This document shows positions 1-7,529 of a stretch of DNA of 9,289 nucleotides, piece after piece; position 1 is the first letter of the stretch, and every line of letters begins with the position of its first letter. The notes under the pieces are model-generated. The model worked only from the letters and a program-made list of their open reading frames with translations. It did no database searches and was not told where the DNA came from. This DNA comes from Planctomycetaceae bacterium (lineage in GTDB: Bacteria > Planctomycetota > Planctomycetia > Pirellulales > Thermoguttaceae), in contig JAIRPZ010000315.1 of the NCBI GenBank assembly GCA_031256755.1, forward strand, positions 1 to 9,289, read 5' to 3'. The position numbers were made by a program, and so were the translations under genes.

Positions 1-60
1 CGCTCTCTCGTTCTCTCTTGCTGCGGTCTGCTGTCTGCAATCTGCCGTCTTTCTAAATAA
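1..60. repeat. CT-rich low-complexity stretch upstream of the TPR gene
   Basis: The first 60 bases are strongly pyrimidine-rich on the + strand, with CTCTCTC-like runs at the left end and TCTGC words repeated around 27-45. One reading frame stays open from base 1 to a TAA at 58-60, so this could be the last 19 codons of an upstream gene. The translated tail (Leu/Ser/Cys-rich) is not recognisable and may simply reflect the base composition. Between 61 and 121 I see no convincing promoter or strong ribosome binding site. Confidence 0.35.
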
Positions 61-121
61 CTGTCCGGCAAGGACTGTTTCCCGTCTTGACGCAGGACCG
101 GAAAATCGTTAACGTCTCCGT

Positions 122-3022
122 ATGGCAAAACGTCCTGCCACAGAGGAAGAAGACGAAGTCCCGAAAATACGCAAACGCCGCCGTCCGCAGAAAAAAGCCG
201 GCGACGAAGAAGACGGCACGCCCCCCTCCGGCGGAACAAAAGGAAATAAAGCCGATGAAGATGATGATGAAGACGGCGAAGGAAGCATTTCAACCGGAAA
301 TGTTTTCCTCGACATCGTTCTTGACTTCCGCGATGACTGCCTTGATTGGGCAAAAGACCATTTTCTTTACGCAATTATTATTTCTTCCGCCGCCTTCATC
401 ATTTTTGCCGTCATCTCTTCGCTGGTGATTTATTCCTGGGTACGGTATTTCAACCGCCCGTCGCTTGCCGATGTGATCAAAAAATATGACAGCGGCGCGT
501 TTCCCGAAGCAAAGTTTGCCGCCGATTACGCGTTGGAATATGTCCCGCCGAAGGACTTTGAAACCCGATGTGCCTTCCTCTTTTTTCAAGGAGCGGCGAC
601 AATAGCCGTGGCAGAACGTGCCGCTCCGGCAGATCAGCGGGACTTGTATCTGACCGCTGCGAATTATCTGAAAGAATCCGCCCGTTACGGTTTTGTGCAA
701 AGCCGGACTGCCGAAGGATGGTTTCTGCTCGGCAAGGCCTTGTTTCATTGCGGCGAACTTCTGGACTGCCGGCAACCGCTGCTCATTGCACTGGACGACA
801 AGTATCCGCACACCAAAGAGATTTACTGGTATTTAGCCGGTGCTTATTATTTCGGAGCCGCACCGGATTTGCAGCGTTCCCGGCAATGGCTGAAAAAGTT
901 TCAGACAGAACCGACCGCTCTGGAAGAAGAACTTGCCGAATCGCATCTTCTCGAAGCCATGATCAATCTGCAACTTGACGGCATCGAAGCCGCTGAAGAA
1001 TCGTTCCGTAAAGTGCCGCATTTTGAAGCGTTTGAAATGATGCGGCATCTTGTCGAAGGCGAAATCGAATTTTACAAAGGACGGCGTTACCGGCAAATGT
1101 CGATTGATCTCAAAAACAATCCGAATCCGGTGAATATCCCGGATCTGCCCGCACCAAACGGGGGGCTTCTCCCTTCCGATCCTGCGCCGGGCGATCCCGA
1201 ACCGGCTGTCGGGATATTTGATGCGGATTCCGATTTGCAGAAACGTGTGGCGGAAATGCGGTCGAAATATGCGCAGGACGCAAATAACGTAACAAAAAAT
1301 CCGCCGGCGGGTGATGTCAACGAAGAAGATCGGATTATTGTGCTTCCGAAAACGGACAGCAGCGGGCTTCCGTCTCCCGAAGATACGCCGAAACCGCCGC
1401 CGGCGCATCATGAGTTTGACAGCGATCCGGTGTTAAAAAGAGCCGCAGAATTCCGGGACATTGCCGATGAACATTACCGGAAGGCATTAGCCCATTTTGC
1501 CGAAGTGATCCGGCTTTCAACGTATCAGCCGGATTGGGGACGCATTGCCCGGCTGCTGACCGGTATCTGTTATGCCGAAATGGAAGAAGCCCAAAAAGCC
1601 CGGCAGACATTTCATCATTTAATGGAAACGTTTCCGTCTTCGCAGGAAACAGCCGCCGCGGCTTTTATGGCCGGCGAATATGAGCGGACAATGGGAAATC
1701 CAGACGCGGCTTACCGGGCATTTGATCATGCTTTTGAAAACCTCCGGCATGATCCGAATTATGCGTCCTATTGGCTGCCGAAGTCCGAAATGATTGACCG
1801 CTGTACCGGCATGGTGCGCAGTGATATTGACGCACAGCGTCATGCCGATGCGATGAAAATACTGAATGCCGCCCGCGGGGTGATGGAACCGGCCATGCTT
1901 GCACGCATGACCGGAGAGACCTGCGAGGACTGGGCTTCGGCACTGCGGCGGCAAACGGAAACGGCGTTCGGCGAAAGAAGAATACAACTGACGAAAGAAG
2001 CAGAATTGAAGATGCGCAGTGCCGGTGCGGCGTTTCGTGAACTTGCCGAAATTCTTTCCGCAACGCCGGAATATAGCGGCTTGCTTTGGCGAAGTGCCGA
2101 AGATTACCGGCTTGGCAAGGATTACCGCAACGGCATTATCGGTTACAAAAAGTTTCTTCAGTCGGATTTTATCAATCACCGTCCTGAAGTGTATCTTGCG
2201 ATGGGCGAATTGTACCTGCATCTTGATTTGCTTGAAGAGTCCGCCCGCTGTTTGGAAGATGCGCTGCACGAGTATCCGTCGGATGTGCTGGTGCCGCAGA
2301 TTCGGCTGGCATTGAGCCGGACGCTCTATGAACAAAAAGAATGGGACAAGGCAAAATCGTTATTGAAACTGAATCTGATCGGCGAATTCACGCCGGAATC
2401 GCTGTCCTATCGGGACGCAATGTATCGACTCGGCAAAATCAGTTATGAACAGGGAAACATTGACGAGGCGATTCCGTATCTGGAAGATGCGGTGAAGATT
2501 CATCCCGAAGCCGAAGCCGCAGCGGATGCTCATTATGCGCTGTCGAAAACTTATTTACGGCGTGCGGACAAGCAGTTTAAGGAATCGGCAGGATGTCCGA
2601 CAGAGGCGTTGCGGCAGATGACCGAATCGGCAGCGCAGCAGGATCAGCAGCGGGGGCTTGCTCATATTGAAAAAACAGTGTCCATACTGGAAGACCGCCG
2701 GCGCACCGCCGGACTGACCGAAGCGGAAAACTTAATGTACAGAAATGCGCAGTTTCAAACGGCTTTTTTGCTGATGAGAATGAAAGAGTATCTTCGGGCG
2801 GTTCCGATGCTGAATAATCTGGCGACGAAATATCAGGACAGACCGGAGGCGTTGGATGCGCTGATTGCGATGGCGGTGGCTTTGCGGCTGACCGGCAGAG
2901 AGACGGAGTCGGAAACAACGTTAAACAGGGCGGAAGTGATTTTGAATCAGTTGGAACAAAACGGCAAGATTGCCGACGGGACGAATTGGCGGAACACGAT
3001 CAACCGTCAGCGGAAACGGTGA
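122..3022 (+). CDS. Membrane-anchored tetratricopeptide-repeat protein
   Basis: A 966-residue protein. Residues 1-57 are a charged, low-complexity tail mixing acidic runs (EEEDE, DEDDDEDGEG) with a basic RKRRR patch. Residues about 81-104 form one hydrophobic membrane segment. The remainder is mostly helical. TPR-like helix pairs lie at about 115-330 and 430-930, separated by a Pro-rich acidic linker at about 335-430. The clearest repeats are at about 688-721 and 765-798, the latter with the usual G-x-x-x-Y / A-x-x-x-L-x-x-A / P spacing. The basic tail before the membrane segment suggests a cytoplasmic N-terminus and a periplasmic TPR domain. An in-frame TAA at 110-112 rules out an earlier start, although no strong Shine-Dalgarno precedes the ATG. 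TPR proteins are scaffolds, so a role in envelope protein assembly is possible. The partner cannot be read from the sequence and no exact family name is recognised. Confidence 0.9.
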   Translation: MAKRPATEEEDEVPKIRKRRRPQKKAGDEEDGTPPSGGTKGNKADEDDDEDGEGSISTGNVFLDIVLDFRDDCLDWAKDHFLYAIIISSAAFIIFAVISSLVIYSWVRYFNRPSLADVIKKYDSGAFPEAKFAADYALEYVPPKDFETRCAFLFFQGAATIAVAERAAPADQRDLYLTAANYLKESARYGFVQSRTAEGWFLLGKALFHCGELLDCRQPLLIALDDKYPHTKEIYWYLAGAYYFGAAPDLQRSRQWLKKFQTEPTALEEELAESHLLEAMINLQLDGIEAAEESFRKVPHFEAFEMMRHLVEGEIEFYKGRRYRQMSIDLKNNPNPVNIPDLPAPNGGLLPSDPAPGDPEPAVGIFDADSDLQKRVAEMRSKYAQDANNVTKNPPAGDVNEEDRIIVLPKTDSSGLPSPEDTPKPPPAHHEFDSDPVLKRAAEFRDIADEHYRKALAHFAEVIRLSTYQPDWGRIARLLTGICYAEMEEAQKARQTFHHLMETFPSSQETAAAAFMAGEYERTMGNPDAAYRAFDHAFENLRHDPNYASYWLPKSEMIDRCTGMVRSDIDAQRHADAMKILNAARGVMEPAMLARMTGETCEDWASALRRQTETAFGERRIQLTKEAELKMRSAGAAFRELAEILSATPEYSGLLWRSAEDYRLGKDYRNGIIGYKKFLQSDFINHRPEVYLAMGELYLHLDLLEESARCLEDALHEYPSDVLVPQIRLALSRTLYEQKEWDKAKSLLKLNLIGEFTPESLSYRDAMYRLGKISYEQGNIDEAIPYLEDAVKIHPEAEAAADAHYALSKTYLRRADKQFKESAGCPTEALRQMTESAAQQDQQRGLAHIEKTVSILEDRRRTAGLTEAENLMYRNAQFQTAFLLMRMKEYLRAVPMLNNLATKYQDRPEALDALIAMAVALRLTGRETESETTLNRAEVILNQLEQNGKIADGTNWRNTINRQRKR

Positions 3023-3027
3023 CGGTT
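3002..3027 (+). terminator. Stem-loop spanning the TPR gene stop codon
   Basis: AACCGTCA at 3002-3009 and TGACGGTT at 3020-3027 are exact reverse complements with a 10-base loop, and the right arm contains the TGA stop codon. The following bases (TAGGCGGGTTTG) are only weakly T-rich, so this is a poor intrinsic terminator. It could instead protect the 3' end of the mRNA. Confidence 0.35.
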
Positions 3028-3084
3028 TAGGCGGGTTTGTGATTAGCGGGAGAAAAACATCGTCAACGTCAGTCGTCTCTCCTC

Positions 3085-3112
3085 TTGCATTCCTGCCGGG
3101 GCGGGGTATGCT
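3085..3112 (+). promoter_or_regulatory. Candidate promoter for the SASA esterase gene
   Basis: TTGCAT (3085-3090) and TATGCT (3107-3112) are separated by 16 bases and would start transcription near 3119, about 54 bases before the start codon. The match to the sigma70 consensus is partial. The spacing equals that of the stronger promoter upstream of the glycosidase gene in this window, which adds slight support. Confidence 0.4.
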
Positions 3113-3155
3113 GTAAAGGATATTTTTCCCTTATTGTCCTTTTCAGGCACAAAAC

Positions 3156-3162
3156 AGAGGAG
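3156..3162 (+). promoter_or_regulatory. Ribosome binding site fixing the esterase start at 3173
   Basis: AGAGGAG lies 10 bases before ATG 3173. This selects that codon over the in-frame ATG at 3134, whose 13 extra residues (MSFSGTKQRSTHQ) would also mask the signal peptide. Confidence 0.8.
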
Positions 3163-3172
3163 TACACACCAA

Positions 3173-5389
3173 ATGAAAAAGAACTTTTTCCAAACCGCTT
3201 TCACGGCCGCTGCGGTCTTGTTTGCCGCCGCCGCTGCCAATGCCGATGTCCGGCTGCCGCAGATTTTCAACAATAATATGGTCTTGCAGCGGGAAACCGC
3301 CGTTCCCGTTTGGGGCTGGGCTGACCCCGGCGAAAAAGTGACCGTCTCCTTTGCCGGACAAAACTCCGAAACCGCCGCCGGACAAGACGGAAAATGGACG
3401 CTCTCCCTCAAACCGCTTCACGCCAGTACCGAACCGGCCGTGCTGACCGTCAAAGGAAAAAACGAAATCAAACTCGAAAACGTTCTGGTCGGCGAGGTCT
3501 GGATTTGCTCCGGGCAGTCCAATATGCAGTGGGAAATCCGCAATGTCGATGCGGCTGAACGGGAAAATGCCCGGAAAACAGCGGATAATCCGAATATCCG
3601 CCTCTTTCAGTTTGACCGTGTTTGGGACAGCACTCCGCAGGAAACGTCAAAATTACGGCTGTCATGGACACCAAGCAACGCCGAAACCATTCACAACTTT
3701 TCCGGTGTCGGTTATTTTTTCGGACGGAAACTGCAAAAAGAACTCGGCGTACCGGTCGGTTTGATTGACTCCTCTTGGGGCGGCACGCGGATTGAACCCT
3801 GGATTCCGCCCGCCGGTTTTGAATCGGTGCCGGCATTGAAAAACATTGCGGAAGAAATCGTCCTGAAAAACACAAAATCGGCAGCGTACAAATCCTTTAC
3901 GGCAGAAACGCTGAACAAATACCGCCTCTGGCTTGACGATGCCGAAAAAAAAGCCCATGCCGGAGAGGGAATCGTGCCGCCGCCCCCTTTCCCGAATCAG
4001 ATTTTGCCCTACACAGGACATGGACAGCCGACAACGATTTACAACAAAATGGTTTATCCCTTCATTCCTTTTGCGGTCAAAGGGGCTATTTGGTATCAGG
4101 GGGAATCGAATATGGGAGAAGGCATGCTGTATGCCGAAAAAATGAAAGCCCTCATTCAGGGCTGGCGGAAGGTTTTTAATAATCCCGACCTCGGTTTTTA
4201 CTATGTTCAACTCGCTCCGTACACTTACGGAGGCAAACCGGGAACGGTGCTGCCGGAATTTTGGGAAGCACAGTCGTCGGTGGAAAAACTCCTGCCGAAA
4301 ACCGGTCAGGCGGTGATTAACGATTTGGTTAGCAACGTCCGCGACATTCATCCGGTACGGAAACTGCCGGTCGGTGAACGGCTCGCAGCCTTGGCGTTAA
4401 ACCGCACTTACAGCAAAACCGATGTCGTTTGTGCATCGCCGGAATATGAGCGTATCCATATCAACGGCAGCACCCTGACCGTTTCTTTCAGGAACTGCCG
4501 GTCGCTGAAAACGCGGGACGGCAAAAATCCCGACTGGTTTGAAATTGCCGGAGCCGACGGAATCTATCACAAAGCCGATGCCGTGATTGACGGAACATCG
4601 GTGAAGTTGAGCAGTCCGAATGTCACGAAACCGTTTGCAGTGCGGTTTGCGTGGGACCAAACGGCGCGACCGAACATTCAGAACGAAGCCGGTCTGCCGC
4701 TCGGTGCGTTCCGTGCCGGCGAAATCCCTGAACGTGCGGTTTTGGATGAACTTGTGCCGGCCGCGAAAACGTTCAAAACGGTGTATCATTTTGACCCGTC
4801 CCGTCCGGTATTGGCGGACAATCAGACCCGTTTTGTTTATACGGCGGACAACTCCGGCAGCATCACCGGCAAAATCAAACGAGTCGGTTATTTCGTCTGG
4901 CTTGCCAAAGGCAAGAATCCGCAGTATGTTTTTGCGGCGTTGCCGCCGCTTGACCCGGATGTGAAAAAACTGGGCGTGCCGGTGAAGGGGAGCGGTGCAA
5001 AATTCCAGCAGGCGGTCAAAAACGTGGAAATCCTTGCATCGAATGTTCCTTCGGTGAAAACCGGCACGTATGCGGAGGGCTGGGTTGAATTCTGGGACGG
5101 CAACTACGGACCGGAAAATGAAAAGAACGTTCCGGGCGCGTCGGACACGAAATATGATTTCGGCGACAAACAAGACACCGCCAAATCACCCGGTTACGGT
5201 TCGATGCAGTTGCACATTCCTTCGGAAAAACTGACGGTATTTGCGTTTAACAGTTTCAACGGCGGTGCGGGCTGCGACATCGGCATCGGGAACAATCCTG
5301 ACCCGAAAGGTCATCCTGACTGGACGTTTTCCAAAAGTGCGGGACAATGCCCCGGCAGTCAGTTTCTGATTCTCGCCGAAACGGAATAA
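3173..5389 (+). CDS. Secreted sialate O-acetylesterase-family enzyme (SASA) with extra C-terminal domain
   Basis: A 738-residue exported enzyme. Residues 1-24 form a signal peptide (KKN, then an Ala-rich core, cleavage after ANA). The SASA/SGNH-type esterase domain follows. It has the nucleophile motif GQSNMQW with Ser116, the WYQGESN motif at 307-313, and DIHP at 391-394 supplying the Asp/His pair. Members of this family remove O-acetyl groups from sialic acids or from xylan and other plant glycans, and the substrate cannot be decided here. Residues about 395-515 complete the usual beta-rich part. Residues about 530-738 add a further domain, ending in CDIGIGNNPD and HPDWTFSKSAGQ, that is not part of the catalytic core. 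The protein is probably periplasmic or extracellular. It faces the GH5-like gene across a 107-bp convergent gap, which fits glycan breakdown. The start is set by AGAGGAG at 3156-3162. The family call is firm and the substrate is inference. Confidence 0.92.
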   Translation: MKKNFFQTAFTAAAVLFAAAAANADVRLPQIFNNNMVLQRETAVPVWGWADPGEKVTVSFAGQNSETAAGQDGKWTLSLKPLHASTEPAVLTVKGKNEIKLENVLVGEVWICSGQSNMQWEIRNVDAAERENARKTADNPNIRLFQFDRVWDSTPQETSKLRLSWTPSNAETIHNFSGVGYFFGRKLQKELGVPVGLIDSSWGGTRIEPWIPPAGFESVPALKNIAEEIVLKNTKSAAYKSFTAETLNKYRLWLDDAEKKAHAGEGIVPPPPFPNQILPYTGHGQPTTIYNKMVYPFIPFAVKGAIWYQGESNMGEGMLYAEKMKALIQGWRKVFNNPDLGFYYVQLAPYTYGGKPGTVLPEFWEAQSSVEKLLPKTGQAVINDLVSNVRDIHPVRKLPVGERLAALALNRTYSKTDVVCASPEYERIHINGSTLTVSFRNCRSLKTRDGKNPDWFEIAGADGIYHKADAVIDGTSVKLSSPNVTKPFAVRFAWDQTARPNIQNEAGLPLGAFRAGEIPERAVLDELVPAAKTFKTVYHFDPSRPVLADNQTRFVYTADNSGSITGKIKRVGYFVWLAKGKNPQYVFAALPPLDPDVKKLGVPVKGSGAKFQQAVKNVEILASNVPSVKTGTYAEGWVEFWDGNYGPENEKNVPGASDTKYDFGDKQDTAKSPGYGSMQLHIPSEKLTVFAFNSFNGGAGCDIGIGNNPDPKGHPDWTFSKSAGQCPGSQFLILAETE

Positions 5390-5428
5390 AGGGGAAGGGA
5401 AAAAGACAAAAGGGGAAGAAAAACATGG

Positions 5429-5456
5429 CTTTTTCCGGCAGCGTTGCCGGAAAAAG
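5429..5456 (-). terminator. Perfect hairpin between convergent esterase and glycosidase genes
   Basis: CTTTTTCCGGCA and TGCCGGAAAAAG form a perfect 12-bp stem with a 4-base loop, about 40 bases beyond the stop codon of each flanking gene. In the minus direction the hairpin is followed after five bases by TTTTTCTT, so it is a reasonable intrinsic terminator for the glycosidase gene. In the plus direction no U-run follows, so for the esterase transcript it would act mainly as a 3' end stabiliser or a weak terminator. Confidence 0.65.
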
Positions 5457-5496
5457 GCAGGAAGTTCCAACCGTCAACCGGCGGCTGCCGGGTCTA

Positions 5497-6588
5497 TCAC
5501 TGCTTCCCTTCCGCCGGCAGACAACACCGCCGGATGATTTCCAGTTCCCGCTCATCATACGGACGGAAGTCGCTGTGAAACAAATCATGCTGCCACACGC
5601 CGGTGTACGGCAGTTTTTCGGGACGATGCCCCCACGGCAGATGCGTCTGCGTTTTGCCGTTCACCAGCCCCCACATAAAACTTCCTGTCTCCTGTTCTTT
5701 GAGCATCGGCAGGATGTCCGCTATCCGCGATTGCAGCGGACGGTTGAGCCATTCCGTGCAAAGTACCGGACGGCGGTACTTTTTCCATTTTGCGATTTCT
5801 TCCGCTGTTTTCCGCTTGCTGCCGTAGCAATGAAAGGTGATGACATCGGCATTGTCCGCGATGATTTTGTTGAGTTCCTTCTGTCCGCTGTAAAACCCCA
5901 TCGTCAGCGGCTGCGAAGGGTTGACTTCCCTGCCCCATTCCCAGCATTTTTTCACCAGCGGAAGCGATTGGACGGTTTTCCCGTCGGCGGCATCTTTCTG
6001 CATCGGTTCGTTGTATAAGTCCCAGAGGGCGATGCGGCTGTCCTCTTTGAAGCGGGTCAGGAATGCTTTCACATATTTTTCCAGTTGCGGCAGGGCGGCG
6101 GCATCTTCGGCAAGTTTCCTGCCCGGCGAAGGCGACCAGCCGGACGAATACCAGCCGGCGGTCGGTTCGGGCTGTTTGCCGGCGGCGATGGAGTCCTGTC
6201 CGAAAGTGCAGTCGTCAAACAGCACCGGCATCACGGTCATTTTGTGCTTTCCGCAGACGGCGAGGAAATGGTCAAAGGTCTTGAGGAGCGAATCGGGGTC
6301 ATCTTCGTAAAGGGCATACGGAATCAGCACGCGGAGCGAGTTAAATCCGAGTTTTTCAGCGAGGGCGAGTTCTTTGTCGATGAGTTCGGGGTTGTATCCG
6401 GTTTTCCCGAACATAGCGATGGAATTGACGGCATCGGAGACGATATAATTTACGCCGGTGAGCCATCCTTGTTTTTTCTGCCATTCGGCGGCATTTTCTT
6501 CTGTCCATCGTTCTCCGGCGTTTGCGGCGGAGGCGGCAGCAGCAACGGCGAGCAGCAGGGCGGCGGTGAAAATGTTCCTTCTTTTCAT
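5497..6588 (-). CDS. Secreted GH5-like glycoside hydrolase (cellulase-superfamily TIM barrel)
   Basis: A 363-residue protein. Residues 1-24 are a signal peptide (MKRR, hydrophobic Ala/Leu core, cleavage after ANA). The remainder reads as a clan-A (beta/alpha)8 barrel. It begins with GVNYIVSDAVN, followed by LGFNSLRVLIPY (about 80-91, strand 2/3) and VMPVLFDDC (119-127). The acid/base motif is WDLYNEP with Glu194, then comes ITFHCYG (His253, Tyr255), and the nucleophile strand is VLCTEWLNR with Glu279. Such enzymes hydrolyse beta-linked glycans with retention of configuration. The Asn-Glu pair and second Glu are in the expected places, so the enzyme looks active. The exact subfamily and substrate (beta-glucan, mannan, xylan or host glycan) cannot be told. 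The length suits a single catalytic domain with no binding module. No clear Shine-Dalgarno is seen, but a strong promoter lies 37 bases upstream and the signal peptide supports this start. Confidence 0.88.
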   Translation of the reverse strand: MKRRNIFTAALLLAVAAAASAANAGERWTEENAAEWQKKQGWLTGVNYIVSDAVNSIAMFGKTGYNPELIDKELALAEKLGFNSLRVLIPYALYEDDPDSLLKTFDHFLAVCGKHKMTVMPVLFDDCTFGQDSIAAGKQPEPTAGWYSSGWSPSPGRKLAEDAAALPQLEKYVKAFLTRFKEDSRIALWDLYNEPMQKDAADGKTVQSLPLVKKCWEWGREVNPSQPLTMGFYSGQKELNKIIADNADVITFHCYGSKRKTAEEIAKWKKYRRPVLCTEWLNRPLQSRIADILPMLKEQETGSFMWGLVNGKTQTHLPWGHRPEKLPYTGVWQHDLFHSDFRPYDERELEIIRRCCLPAEGKQ

Positions 6589-6624
6589 GATATTTTGTTT
6601 GCAAGAGTTCTGCGGATTGCCGTC

Positions 6625-6652
6625 ATTATACCGCTTGCAGGGGGTGCGTCAA
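6625..6652 (-). promoter_or_regulatory. Sigma70-type promoter of the GH5-like gene
   Basis: On the minus strand TTGACG (6652-6647) is followed after 16 bases by a perfect TATAAT (6630-6625), preceded by GG. Transcription should start near 6618, giving a leader of about 30 bases before the ATG at 6588. This is the best promoter in the window. Confidence 0.8.
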
Positions 6653-6693
6653 GAAAGACGGAAGTCGGGATACGTTTCCTGCAAAGTCATCTT

Positions 6694-6720
6694 TTTGATA
6701 AATTTCAGGAATTTGTCAAA
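6694..6720. promoter_or_regulatory. 27-bp dyad upstream of the GH5-like promoter, candidate operator
   Basis: TTTGATAAATT (6694-6704) and AATTTGTCAAA (6710-6720) are inverted repeats with ten of eleven positions paired around a five-base centre, TCAGG. The dyad lies about 90 bases upstream of the predicted transcription start of the glycosidase gene, in the region shared with the divergent membrane gene. The word TTTTGATAAA recurs at 6813-6822 inside a smaller palindrome (ATTTT-GAT-AAAAT). Both could be sites for a regulator of glycan use, but no regulator gene is in view and the AT-rich composition makes chance dyads more likely. Confidence 0.4.
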
Positions 6721-6850
6721 CAATCGATGTTGCGAATCCGCATCCAAACTCCGCAACGGACTGTTATCGAGGTCGGACAATAACAACAAGGGTATTACCG
6801 CGGGAAAATAATTTTGATAAAATCCGAAAATCTAATTTAGTTTCGTAAAA

Positions 6851-6878
6851 GTGGGAACGCAAAGGTGGGAACGCAAAG
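6851..6878 (+). repeat. 14-bp tandem duplication directly before the start codon at 6879
   Basis: GTGGGAACGCAAAG occurs twice without a gap, at 6851-6864 and 6865-6878, and the second copy touches the ATG. The junction of the copies creates AGGTGG (6863-6868), the only Shine-Dalgarno-like sequence for the downstream gene, 10 bases from the ATG. Confidence 0.9.
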
Positions 6879-7526
6879 ATGAACGTTCACAAAATATTCG
6901 GTGCAGTTATTGCGGTCGTGTCGGGCAGTGTACTGACGCAGAAAACTGCGGCGTTTTACGCCTCTCTTCAAAAAATGTCCAGAAAACGTTATTTTATTAT
7001 TGCAGATGTCTTGTTTATCACCGTTTGCATTATCGGGTGTGCGTTAATGCAGACGGGAGCGGAAGATGTGCGTAGCCAGATAGCGTTTGACGAAAATATT
7101 TTTTCACGGAAATTATATCCCGATTTTATGCGGAATATTTTTATTATTTCACTTGTTAATGGTTTTTTTGTTTCCGGTTTTGTTTTGTCTTTACTCTATC
7201 TTTTTACCGGAAGAATTCGGCACATAGGATACGGCGGGATGTTTTTTGTCAGTTTATGTGCGGCTGATTTATTGTTACTTTTTATAGCCAAATGTAACGA
7301 AGTTTTTGGATTTGTCGAGTTAAATCTTTGGGCAATGTTACTATTCATTATTTCCATTACCGGAATCTTTTTTGCTAATTTTTTGTCTATTATTTATTCA
7401 CAGATAAATTCCGAAACAAGAAAACGCTTTTTTGGGTTTCCCAATTGGTATTTTTCGTTTGTCGTGTGCTTGACTTTATTTTATATTTTATTCTTTGCAA
7501 TCATGTTTTCCCATATCACAATATAA
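6879..7526 (+). CDS. AT-rich multi-pass membrane protein of unknown function
   Basis: A 215-residue protein with at least five hydrophobic membrane segments, at about 40-60, 86-108, 116-136, 150-171 and 190-212. A weaker hydrophobic stretch lies near the N-terminus. Short polar loops join them and there is no recognisable catalytic motif. I do not recognise the family. The gene is much richer in A+T than its neighbours: the two 60-base stretches 7081-7200 contain about 28% G+C by count, against about 50% in a sample from the esterase gene. That suggests foreign origin or weak coding constraint. The first 30 or so codons are less AT-rich, and an alternative ATG at 6975 (MSRKRYFII) would place the start just before the first clear membrane segment, though no ribosome binding site precedes it. 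The 6879 start is preferred for its AGGTGG. A convincing terminator follows only at 7813-7850. Confidence 0.65.
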   Translation: MNVHKIFGAVIAVVSGSVLTQKTAAFYASLQKMSRKRYFIIADVLFITVCIIGCALMQTGAEDVRSQIAFDENIFSRKLYPDFMRNIFIISLVNGFFVSGFVLSLLYLFTGRIRHIGYGGMFFVSLCAADLLLLFIAKCNEVFGFVELNLWAMLLFIISITGIFFANFLSIIYSQINSETRKRFFGFPNWYFSFVVCLTLFYILFFAIMFSHITI

Positions 7527-7529
7527 TTT

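Noticed and set aside
87..121. TTGACG at 87-92 as a promoter for the TPR gene
   Set aside because: No acceptable -10 element lies 15-18 bases downstream, and transcription would start at or after the start codon.
1619..2335. Long minus-strand frame (238 codons) opposite the TPR gene
   Set aside because: It lies wholly inside a well-supported gene on the other strand and its translation shows no domain or signal. It looks like a by-product of codon bias.
3134..3172. Upstream ATG extension of the esterase
   Set aside because: The extension has no ribosome binding site and would bury the signal peptide. AGAGGAG at 3156-3162 supports 3173.
5347..6018. Plus-strand frame of 223 codons opposite the glycosidase gene
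   Set aside because: The opposite frame has a signal peptide and both catalytic glutamates. This one has no coherent motifs and starts inside the esterase gene.
6085..6783. Plus-strand frame of 232 codons across the glycosidase start and its promoter
   Set aside because: Most of it is antisense to the glycosidase, and its Gly/Phe-rich translation follows from the opposite strand's codons.
6851..7075. Cys-rich 74-codon frame overlapping the membrane protein gene, possibly a zinc-finger peptide
   Set aside because: It is out of frame with the longer membrane protein, its cysteines are not in a regular metal-binding spacing, and it runs into the AT-rich coding part of another frame.
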